Positions 11,001 to 20,100 of a stretch of DNA of 64,000 nt are shown here, one piece after another. How positions within the stretch are numbered: position 1 is the first letter of the stretch; the number at the start of each line of letters is the position of its first letter. The translations under genes were made by a program, and so were the position numbers. This DNA comes from Anolis sagrei (lineage: Eukaryota > Chordata > Lepidosauria > Squamata > Anolidae). Where the stretch lies: positions 60,529,209 through 60,593,208 of the forward strand of contig NC_090022.1 of the NCBI RefSeq assembly GCF_037176765.1. Direction: 5' to 3'. The notes beneath the pieces were generated by a model. The model was not told the origin of the DNA. It saw nothing but the letters and a program-made list of their open reading frames with translations, and searched no databases.

Positions 11001-11285
11001 ACTGAGAACTGGGAAGCCCTGGCCCTTGAGCGCTCCAGTTGGAGGTCGGCTGTGACCAGCAGTGCTGCAGAATTCGAGGAGGCACGAGTGGAGGGTGAAA
11101 GAGAGAAACGTGCTAGGAGGAAGGCGCGTCAAGCCAACCCCGACCGGGACCGCCTTCCACCTGGAAACCAATGCCCTCACTGCGGAAGAAGGTGCAGAGC
11201 AAGAATAGGGCTCCACAGCCACTTACGGACCCACAAGAACATTGGAGGACCATCATACTCGGAAAACGAGGGATCGCCTAAGTAA
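8055..11285 (+). CDS. LINE endonuclease/reverse transcriptase (RTE superclade)
   Basis: One open frame of 1076 residues runs from the first ATG (8055); the open frame itself starts at 8022 with GTG. The protein nicks target DNA and reverse-transcribes the LINE RNA at the nick. Order of domains (numbered from 8022): an apurinic-type endonuclease with NVRTL near 18, QETR near 55, GDFNAR at 164 and TDHRL near 264; a reverse transcriptase with NKASGPDGIPAE near 510, FIDLAKAFDTVN at 635 and the catalytic YADD at 757; and a C-terminal CCHH zinc finger (CPHCGRRC...HSHLRTH) near 1051. All listed catalytic residues are present and there is no stop or frameshift. No separate ORF1 is seen. Predicted vertebrate proteins called craniofacial development protein 2-like are usually this kind of ORF. 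Confidence 0.93.
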   Translation: MNFGTWNVRTLMDNSGSERPERRTAIIARELGRFNIDIAALQETRRAGEGQLKEEKGGYTFFWKGLPEEDQRMHGVGFAIRNDLVKHLSEAPTGINERLSTLRINLTKNQRATIISAYAPTLDADEDIKEKFYCQLDTVLSGIPKEDKIILLGDFNARVGRDFDLWPGTIGKDGVGNSNPNGILLLTKCAEHNLVITNTLFRQKNKFKTSWKHPRSKHWHLLDYVITRARDRRDVLLTRAMTGADDCWTDHRLIRSSMAIKIAPKRRLQGRKTRRKMNTQALQEPSRRAHLQTALKNHLPTEHPENVEEHWNKLKTSIIQACEETIGYQAKKHQDWFDENDIEIQQLIDKKRKAFQTWQRNINCAAKKKIYASAKAEVQRRTRELKNIWWTKKAEEIQHLADTHNAQGFFKATKVIYGPRNHGIQPLRSSDGTKLLKDQNSIALRWKEHYQSLLNRSSNVAEEVLSQIPQQQTRDELAALPSLEEVSNAISQQKNNKASGPDGIPAEIFKEGGPELTHQLHQLIEKVWVTEKIPADFKDATIITLFKKGERTDCGNYRGISLLTSAGKILARILANRLLPLSEDTLPESQNGFRPSRGTVDMIFTARQLQEKCREQNQPLYMAFIDLAKAFDTVNRSALWTILHKIGCPNKFVNILRLLHDDMMATVLDSNGSQSDPFKVESGVKQGCVIAPTLFSIFIAMILHLVDGKLPTGVEIIYRTDGKLFNLSRLKAKTKVTTTSVIELQYADDNVVCAHTEEDLQATLNTFAEAYTKLGLSLNIEKTKVLFQQSPANSSPMPEIQLNGVTLENVDHFRYLGSHLSTKVNIDAEIQHRLSSASAAFSRMKQRVFEDRDIRRETKVLVYKAIVLPTLLYACETWTVYRRHMQLLERFHQRCLRKILQISWEDKRTNVSVLEEAKTTSIEAMVLQHQLRWAGHVVRMPDHRLPKQLLYSELINGKRNVGGQEKRFKDGLKANLKNSGIDTENWEALALERSSWRSAVTSSAAEFEEARVEGEREKRARRKARQANPDRDRLPPGNQCPHCGRRCRARIGLHSHLRTHKNIGGPSYSENEGSPK

Positions 11286-11302
11286 GTAAGTAAGTAAGTA
11301 AG

Positions 11303-12130
11303 GCCTTCTTCAGCTGGCAGATGGTAATTTTGTCAGCGCTGATTGTGTTTAAGTGCAGGCCAAGGTCTTTAGGCACTGCACCCAGTGTGCCGATCACCAC
11401 TGGGACCACCTTGACTGGCTTGTGCCAGAGTCTTTGCAGTTCGATCTTTAAATCCTCATATCGTGTCAGCTTTTCCAGTTGTTTCTCTTCAATCCTGCTG
11501 TCGCCTGGGATTGCAACATCGACAAACCACACTCTGTTTTTTAACACGATTGTGAGGCCAGGAGTATTGTGCTCCAAAACTCTGTCTGTCTGAATTCGGA
11601 AGTCCCAGAGTAGTTTGACGTGTTCATTTTCTGTAACTTTTTACGGATTATGATCCCACCAGTTCTTTGTCACAGGCAGATGGTATTTGTGGCACACGTT
11701 CCAATAAATCATCTGAGCAATGGTGTTATGCCTCTGCTTGTAGTCTGTCTGCGCTATATTCTTGCAGCAGCTGAGGATGTGATCTATTGTTTCATCTGTT
11801 TCCTTGCCGAGTCTACATTTGGGATCTGTTGTTGACTTTTCAATTCTGGCTTTGATGGCATTGGTTCAAATGGCTTGTTCTTGGGCTGCCAGAATCAGGC
11901 CCTCCGTCTCCTTTTTCAAAGTTCCATTTGTGAGCCACAGCCATGTTTTTTCTTTGTCAATTTGGCTCTCAATTTTTGTCAGGAACTGTCCATGGAGAGC
12001 TTTCTTTGGCCAGTTTTCTCTTCTGCTCAAGATTGTGTTTTTACGGTATTCACTTTTTGTCTTTTGCACTTGAAGCAGTTTACTACTATTTACTTCCTTC
12101 AATGTTGGTTCTTGACTGCCTTTCACTTAT
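11303..12130 (-). mobile_element. Dong/R4-like LINE, continuation past the RTE insertion
   Basis: This minus-strand sequence resumes exactly where 7385 left off. Frames encode VDVAIPGDSRIEEKQLEKL and RYEDLKIELQRLWHKPVKVV, followed by VIGTLGAVPKDLG, the conserved block of the restriction-like endonuclease region (an IDVA..PGD core). It reads more cleanly than the 7.0-kb portion, but stops and shifts are present. It ends near 12130 in unique sequence, so the element is truncated at its 5' side. Confidence 0.65.
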
Positions 12131-12767
12131 TGTGATTATGATTATTATATTGTGGTCAAATGCTGACTTTCTTAATTTTTTCCTATGAGTAAACTGCCCT
12201 CCCACCATCTGTTGCTATAGGGGCAAAGAAACCAAAATATTTCCCAAAAAGGCATGAGTCCCCTTTCCAATAGGGAGGGCAAGGCAGGACACCATAAAAG
12301 TTGAATCTTTTAAATTGCAGAAAAGTATTGTGTGGCCATAGCAATAACGACAAACAAGCATACAGGAATGCAATCAAAGGGTTTGTCGCAACCCCCCAAT
12401 GGGGCTGCAGGGTTTTTATCACCTTGATAGTAAATTGAATATACGTTTTCATTGGTTTCCAAAGACAAATCATTTCATTGGTCTAAGCTAGCTATACAGT
12501 TGTCCATTTATTGTTTATGATTTTGATTGACATAACAATGACACAACTATAGTCTATTGTTCTCTGACCATGACTGTATCTTATCTGTTAGTCTGTTGCA
12601 AACATGGCTCCAGAGCAACTGGGAAACTTGGGGAGTACTAACTAGCCACCACCTAGCTGCTTTTGTCCAGATGTACTGTTAACCTTGAATAGTAACTTCT
12701 TCTCTGGAGCACTGATTTCTCAGGTGATCAGCATTTTCTGTAAACATAGGCCTACTGCAGAAACAGG
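12131..12767. other. Non-genic spacer
   Basis: No coding or RNA feature is recognised. From about 12428 the sequence matches copy B (31383 on). The segment 7048-12427 has no counterpart in B, probably a deletion in B because B cuts into the older LINE that is shared by both copies. Confidence 0.5.
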
Positions 12768-12819
12768 CCAATATGGCAGTAAATCATGACATATAGGCAT
12801 TGGCAACATCTCTGAAAAT
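12768..12819 (+). repeat. Direct repeat flanking the SELENOK promoter block (left)
   Basis: This 52-bp sequence, beginning CCAATATGGCAGTAAATC, recurs at 14914-14965 with two or three differences. Copy B has one copy only (31719-31770) and lacks everything between. The pair probably mediated the loss of the promoter and exon 1 in B. Confidence 0.85.
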
Positions 12820-13027
12820 TCTCTTTTTAAAACCAAATCTCCTCTATTGTAACCCATGAAGTAGAATAGAATGGCTTTATTGTCATTGTGCTATTGCATG
12901 AAATTAAATGTGTTCCCCAGCACATACCACAAAAATCACACCCATCCCCCCACATCCCAACCCCCACACAGACTTAGGTGTGTCTATGCTGTAGAATTGA
13001 TGCATTTTGACACTACTTTAACTGCCG

Positions 13028-13300
13028 TGGCTCGTGTCAGGAGCAACTTGAGAAACTGCAAGTTGCTTCTGGTGTGAGAGAATTGGCCGTCTGCAAGGAC
13101 GTTGCCCAGGGGACACCCGGATGATTTTTTATGGGTTTTTTTTAATCATCCTTGTGGGAGGCTTCTCTCATGTCCCCGTATGAAGAGCTGGAGCTGATAA
13201 CGGGAGCTCATCCGCCTCTCCCCGGATTCGAACCTGCGACCTGTCGGTCTTCAGTCCTACCGGCATAGGGGTTTAACCCACTCCGCCACCGGGGGCTCCA
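13028..13300 (-). mobile_element. tRNA-derived SINE (family 1)
   Basis: In minus orientation the element starts with a tRNA-like head: box A around GTGGCGGAGTGGGTTAAA and box B GGTTCGAATCC. It ends with GAGAAACTGCAAGTTGC-type sequence read in reverse. Members of the same family are at 42413-42655 (-), 54950-55140 (-, head lost) and 58770-59022 (+). An L2-like tail with ATT repeats follows at about 13360-13445. Confidence 0.85.
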
Positions 13301-13539
13301 CTGCCGTGGCCCAATACTATAGAACCATGGGAGTTAGTTTTGCAAAGTCTTTAGCCTTCTCAGCCACGGGATGTTGGAGACTTACTCAGGAGATGGTAGC
13401 GGGGTATAAATAAAAGGTATTATTATTATTATTATTATTACTACTACTAAACTGCAATTCTCATGCTCAGCACTGTTAAAGTGGTGTCAAATTGCATTCA
13501 TTTTAGTGTAGATGCACCCAAAGTCTACAAAAGCGGGGC

Positions 13540-13735
13540 TGCTGTAAGTTCTTCGGGCTATACGACCATGTTCCAGAAGCATTCTCTCCTGACATTTTGT
13601 CACAACCTCTGAGGACGACTGCCATAGATGTGGGTGAAAAGTCAGGAGAGAATGCTTCTGGGACATGGCCATACAGCCCAAAAAACTTACAGCAACCCAG
13701 TGATTCCGGCCACGAAAGCCTTTGACAATCCATTC
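13540..13735. repeat. Palindromic copy of an interspersed repeat
   Basis: The phrase GCTGTAAGTTCTTCGGGCTAT...TTCCAGAAGCATTCTCTCCTGAC (13549-13601) reappears as its reverse complement at 13639-13695, separated by about 35 bases. The same family occurs singly at 25049-25345, 43731-44065, 45220-45370 and 46262-46350. Its class is uncertain; a Penelope-like element terminus is one possibility. Confidence 0.7.
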
Positions 13736-13889
13736 TACAAAGGTTTTCTCTCAGAATATTGTCACATTAGAGGATTAATAGTTGTGGGGTCCTAGTATTA
13801 CTCTGTACTGTGGCTCCAAGGTGCTACAAAATCCTCAACCATAGAGTTTAAAAAATAAGATATGGTGTCTAAATGAAACAGGAAGTTCT

Positions 13890-14174
13890 TTCAACGGGAC
13901 CGGAAGCGCCACTCCAAATTGCCTCGTCGTCTCTCTGGTTCTGAGACTGGCGGACATTTAGCACGTATGAGGAAAAGGAAGGAGGGGGAGGAGCGCCTTC
14001 GAGGGAAACGCGAACGTGGTGACGTAACAAAGCAACCTGTGAGCGCTCAGCCTATCACCTCTCCCCAGCTCCGGCTTTCTCCGTGAAGGGGCGGGGCAAA
14101 GGGGAACGCCTCGGAGGGAGTCGGAACTGGGATTTGGGGGCAGAGGCGCTGGGAGGAAGTGGCGCAGCTCAGCC
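13890..14174 (+). promoter_or_regulatory. SELENOK: SELENOK promoter and 5' UTR (CpG-rich)
   Basis: The stretch is GC-rich with many CpGs, in contrast to its AT-rich surroundings. It contains an ETS-type core (ACCGGAAGC near 13899), a CRE-like GTGACGTAAC near 14019 and a GC box (GGGGCGGGGC near 14088). There is no TATA box. Start of transcription cannot be fixed by eye; it is probably within about 150 bases of the ATG. The block is missing from copy B. Confidence 0.7.
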
Positions 14175-17100
14175 ATGGTTTACATTTCGAACGGTGAGGC
14201 TCAATTACTCTCATTCTTTTAGGGGGAGGGGGGATTTCTGCTTATTACAAGGGGGGTGGAAGTAGGCAATGCTCCCAAACAGAAATCCCCTGAACTGCCA
14301 TGGCTCAGTGCAGTGGAATCATAGTTGCAAGGTCTTTAGCTTTCTCTGCCCAAGAGTGCTGGTGCTTCACCAGACTACAACTCCCAGGACACCACCCAAT
14401 GCTGTGGAATCATGGGAGTTGTAGTTCTAAAAGATCCTTGGCCTTCTCTGCCCAAGAGTGCTGGTGCTTCACCAGACTACAACTCCCAGGACACCACCCA
14501 ATGCTGTGGAATCATGGGAGTTGTAGTTCTAAAAGATCCTTGGCCTTCTCTGCCCAAGAGTGCTGGTGCTTCACCAGACTACAACTCCCAGGACACCACC
14601 CAGTGCTGTGGAATCATGGGAGTTGTAGTTCTAAAAGATCCTTGGCCTTCTCTGCCCAAGAGTGCTGGTGCTTCACCAGACTACAACTCCCAGGACATTG
14701 CTTAATGATGTGGAATCATAGAAGTTTTGGTTCTAAAAGGTCTTTGGCCTTCTCTGCCCAAGTGTGCTGGTGCTTCATCAGACTACAACTCCCACGACAC
14801 CTCCCTGGCTCAGTGATGTGGAATCACTGCAGCTATAGTTCTAAAAAGTCTTTGGCCTTCTCTGCCAAAGAGTACTAGTGCCTCATCAAACTACAACTCC
14901 CACTATTTCATAGCCAATATGGCAGTAAATCCTGACATATAGGCATTGGCAACATCTCTGGAAATATGATTCCACTTTTTGTCATGGTATCATATCCAGA
15001 ATAAGGGCAGCCATGGCTTTCTGCTCAACCAGTGGATAAGGAGGACTTGTGTCCTCCGCTGCACCCATTAACAAGACAAGGAAGGAGAGAAAATCCGTTG
15101 ATTTGTATGGGAGAGCTTAAGGTGATTAAAGGTAGCTCTCAACTGGGGCGGGCTGTGGAGGCAAATAGCCTAGAACTAAATACTTTCCAGCCTGCAATCT
15201 TGAGGCTGTTTTCACAGCTGATGCGAAGTGCCTCTTTCGCTTGTAAATATAGGAGAGTGGGCTGTAAACACAATCTTAGAGTGCATCTACATTGTAGAAT
15301 GAATGCAGTTTGATACCACTTTAACTGCTGTAGCGCAATGATACGAGATCATGGGAGCTGTAGTTCTACAAAACCTTTTAGTCTTCTCTACCAAAAAATG
15401 CTGGTGCCCCCCCCCCCCCCCCCCCCAAGGTACAAATCCCAGGATTCTATAGTACTGAGCCATGGAAGTTAAAGTATGTCCAGAGGAGGGTGACTAAAAT
15501 GATCAAGGGTCTGGAGAACAAGCCCTATGAGGAGCAGCTTAAAGAGCTGGGCATGTTTAGACTGAAGAAGAGAAGGCTGAGAGGAAAAGTGATGGCCATG
15601 TATAAACGTGAGAAGAAGTCATAGGGAGGAGGGAGCAAGCTTGTTTTCTGCTGCCCTGGAGACTAGGATGTGGAACAATGGCTTCAAACTACGAGAAAGG
15701 AGATTCCACCTGAACATTAGAAAGAACTTTCTATCTGTGAGAGCTGTTCAGCATTGGAACTCTCTGCCCCAGAGTGTGGTGGAGGTTCTTTTGGAGGCTT
15801 TTAAATAGAGGCTGGGTAGCCATCTGTCAGGGATGCTTTGAGTGCGATTTTCCTGCTTCTTGGCAGGGGGTTGGACTGGGTGGCCCATGAGGTCTCTTCC
15901 AACTCTGTGATTCTATGTGGGAAACCATTCATTCTACAGTGTTAATGTAAGTCCTGAGGTGAGATATAGTTTGTGCCTAGTGCAGTGTTCAACAAGGTTT
16001 GCATTTGTGTGTGTGGAGCAGGTATGGTTAATGTCTTGGTCCTTCCTGCTCCAGTCTTTTCATGCTTACGGTTTCTTCAAGTGCCTTTATGCTCAAAACA
16101 TGAGGGTGAAATCATTCTTGCCTCCCATGTGACCTATTGCTGTGAGGATTGTCATCATCTGGATATTTACTTGTGATGAACCTCTGGGGACCGGGGTTTG
16201 ATTCTCTCTCGGCCATTGAAACTCACTGGGTGATCTTAGGCAAGTCTCATACTTTCGGATTCAAAAATCCCAGGCCTTAGGGTTGTCATAAGTCGGAAAG
16301 CACCTGAAGGCACAAAGTAACAAAGCCCTGCTGATCTTTGCTGCCTGTGGTTCTTGTGTTCATTTTAATACAGGTCGGTTTTCTGGGTCATGATTATGTC
16401 ACTCTCAGTCTAAGTATGCTTCCCCTCCATGTGTCCAGTCTTTTCATGCTTACGGTTTCTTCAAGTGCCTTTATGCTCAAAACATGAGGGTGAAATCATT
16501 CTTGCCTCCCATGTGACCTATTGCTGTGAGGATTGTCATCATCTGGATATTTACTTGTGAGGAACCTCTGGAGACCCATTTGGCTATTGAAACTCACTGG
16601 GTGATCTTAGGCAAGTCACATACTCTCAGATGCAAAAATCCCAATGAAAAATCCCTTAGGATTATCAAAAGTCAGAAAGCACCTAAAGGCACACAGTAAC
16701 AAAGCCCTGCTGATCTTTGCTGCCTGTGGTTCTTGTGTTCATTTTAATACAGGTCGGTTTTCTGGGTCATGATTATGTCACTCTCAGTCTAAGTATGCTT
16801 CCCCTCCATGTGTCAAGTATCAATTTATTTACTGCCTCCATTCTTCTTCTAAAAGAAAAGCAGTGTCTTGATTAGTATACACACACATATTTTGTGGAGT
16901 GAGCAGCAGCTAATGGCTTGGAGTTTATCATTTCCTGATGGAGTTGGACACCTTCTTTCTATGCTTTCTGGCCATTGCCAGAAGAGCTAGGAAATGAAAT
17001 GCTCATTACAGGTAGACTATATTGGTGGCTTTATGTGTCTCCTCTGTATTGAGCAGTTATTGCTACCGTTGTTGTGTGCCTTCAGGTTGTTTCTGACATG

Positions 17101-20100
17101 TTGCCCTCAGGGAAATATATCATGGGGTTTTCTTGGTAGGATTTGTTCAGAGAGAGAGTTTTACTTGTTTTCTTCAGAGGCTGAGAGAGAGTGATTTGCT
17201 CAAGATTATCCAGTGGGTTTCTAGGGCTAAGAAGGGATTTCAACCCTGATCTCCAGAATCCTAATCCAACACTCAGACTGCTACACCATGTTTGTTCCAC
17301 CTCCTCCTCTTCTTCATCTTGGAGTCATGCCACCCTCCAGAAATTGTTGGACTGCAGTTCCCACCAACTCTATCCAATTGGCTGCCGTTCATTTTCCGGG
17401 CCCAATTCAAGGTGCAGGTGCTTACCTACAAAGCCCTGAACTGTTTGGGACCATTCTACCTGCGTGACCGCATCTCCGTTTATGAACCCACACGTTCTCT
17501 TCGCTCATCCAGAGAGGCCCTGCTCACGATCCCACCAGCGTTGCAAGCGCGTTTGGTGAGGACGAGGGACAGGGCCTTTTCTGTGGTGGCCCCCCGACTT
17601 TGGAATACCCTCCCCAAAGACATCAGACAAGCCTCTACGTTGGCAGTCTTTAGGAAGAATTTGAAGACTTGGCTGTTCCGATGTGCCTTTCCAGAATAGG
17701 AAACTCCAGCAATATGTCCCAGAAGCACTTTATCAGAGTTTTAAAACAGTCTGCACATTGCACTTACCCTATAATCTTACATCCACCGGTTACACCCAGC
17801 ACTTTTTAATCTGTACCCATTACACTAGCCCCGGCCCTAGTTTTACTTTGTCATGATGTTTTGTTTTTTTGTTTACTGCTTTTGTTTTAATGTTTGATTT
17901 GCTTTAAGTTATGTGTTTTGTTATGCCATTGTTTTATTGAGGCCTTGGCCTGTGTAAGCCGCATCGAGTCCTTCGGGAGATGCTAGCGGGGTACAAATAA
18001 AGTTAATAATAATTATAATAATTATAATAATAATAATGTGATGAGGAATGTAGATAGTTGAGTAATAAAGTCATGTTTTGTTCTCTTACATAACAATGAT
18101 GGGTCCTTGATCTATATCCAGTTGTTAATCTCAAGAACAGTAGACCCACTGATCTCAGAGAATATGCTAAATTAACTTTTATGTAAATTCCATTGATTCA
18201 ATGGGTCTACTCTCATAGGGACTAACAGTGGATTTAGAGCCATGTTTTAACTTGTATATTATGTATTTTTAAAATTTTAATATTTCCCTATTTGTAGTAA
18301 TGCACACTTAACTGCTTTGAGATTATATTTGTGATTTTCCCCAACTGTGTTGCAGGACAAGTGTTGGATAACCGGAGCCGAGCTCCATGGAGCTTCTCAT
18401 CTATAACTGACTTCTTTTGGGGAATAGCAGACTTTGTCGTTATGTTGTAAGTAGAATTATTATCCTAATTGACCGTTTTGAGCCCCCCCAGGGATGAGAA
18501 AGGCAGTATATAAATACTGTAGATAAATAAATAATTGAACTCTTTATTTGCATAGCTTTCTTTTTAAGAGCCACCAGAATCCTGTGTATTGCCAGGAATG
18601 GGAGAGTAAATACATATATGTACAGATGTGACTCAGTTAACAAAGCTCCTCTGCTTTTTGATGACCCACTTTTTTACCATTTTGAATTATTGGCATCTAG
18701 TCCACTCTTTCATGATTAAAACTGAATTAAAATGAAGCCAAACTAAAATGAAATCATTACATTACATGGGCTTCCACATTTTGATGATTTCCAGTTTCAC
18801 ATTGCTCTGGTTCCTAACATGCCGCATAAGCGTTAAATTTCCAATCTAAGAAATGGGTGTAGATAATCTTTCTAAAGCTGAGAAGCTTTAGCAGACATCA
18901 GTAGGCTGCCCAGAAACTTCATCTTGGTGACTGATTGATAATGGTTCAATATGGTGGGATTCAGGGAACTGGCATGGTATAATGGTTTGAATATTGGATC
19001 AAGACTCTAGGAGACCAAGATTCGAATCCCTGCTCAGCCATGGAAGCCCACTGGGTGACCTTGGGCAAGTCAAAATCTTTTTGCCTTATAGGAGGGCAAT
19101 CAGCAACCCCCTCTGAATTGAAATTGACAAGAAAAGTCTATAGTAAGGTTGGCACCAGTCAAAGTTTACTTGTAGACACAGAAGATTTGGTGGGATCCAG
19201 TCAAAGCCTTTTCAACAGAGGTCTTATAAGTACCTCCCTTAGGCATGTTGAGACTCTGTCTTGTTGCAAAGAGGCATTGACTTTTTCCTTTTACCGACAC
19301 CACCAGCCTATCCCTCATCCTTTGAATGCAAGAACAAACATGATGTCTTCCACCTTTCCAAGGGTCCTGCCTATCTCCCTGGGCAGTACACATTGAAAAT
19401 ATCAATTCACCTGAGGCAAGCAAGGGCTAAGGTCATACAATCTGTAGACCTAAAACATCCAAGGTATTAAAGATACATAGAATTTAAAATACGTTTTACT
19501 TCAAGAATAAATAATTCTGGTTAATTTTCAGTTCAGTATATATAAATGAGCAAAAAAAGTGGGCCAACTTTTTAAAAACATTCATTTACAAGACAACAAA
19601 TATTTAATACAAATTTTACAATTTATAGTTCACTACTTTTGGCCCCCTGGTGGCACAGTGGATTAAACCTTTGAGATGCTGAACTTCCTGACCAAAAGAT
19701 TGGCGGTTCAGATCCGGGGAGCAGGGTGAGCTCCCACTGTTAGCCCAATTCCTGCCAACCTAGCAGTCCGAAAACATGCAAATGTGACTAGATCAATAAA
19801 TACAACTTCTGCGGGAAGGTAACGACGCTCCATGCAGTCATGCCAGCCTCATGACCTCGGAGGTGTCTTCGCACAATGCCTCCTCTTTGGCTTAGAAAAG
19901 GAGATGAGCACCACCAGAATCAGACATGACTAGTTTAAATGTCAGGGGAAACTTTTTCCTTGCTGTTGCTGAATGATGTTTGCGCCTCACTTAATATGTT
20001 GCTGAATATTGCATACAACTCTAGCAATGCTAAACTGTTTGGAGGGTTTTGTTTTGTTTGAGGTTTTGTTTCGGCTTTCAGATAACAGTAGTGTTCTTTT

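Larger units (their letters stand above)
7386..11302 (+). mobile_element. Full-length RTE-type LINE, probably young
   Basis: The element sits inside the Dong/R4-like LINE, with a repeated GGCCTT at 7380-7385 and 11302-11307 as target-site duplication. An uninterrupted version of the host site is visible at 48321-48345. It has a 5' leader of about 670 bases that begins with a possible self-cleaving ribozyme, one long intact ORF, and a 3' end made of TAAG repeats that overlap the stop codon, so there is essentially no 3' UTR. Short tandem 3' tails and very short 3' UTRs are typical of RTE-superclade LINEs. Copy B lacks this stretch as part of a larger gap. Confidence 0.85.
14194..18355. other. 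SELENOK intron 1: contents
   Basis: The intron is 4.2 kb and mostly repeats: the 102-bp minisatellite (14290-14905), the second 52-bp direct repeat (14914-14965), a MITE (15283-15471), a CR1 3' end (15474-15915), a 384-bp tandem duplication (16051-16818), an L2 insertion (17376-18034) and unassigned sequence in between. It contains no second gene. Confidence 0.7.

Noticed and set aside
14300-14878. 192-codon repeat protein
   Set aside because: Likewise a 102-bp noncoding minisatellite in SELENOK intron 1.
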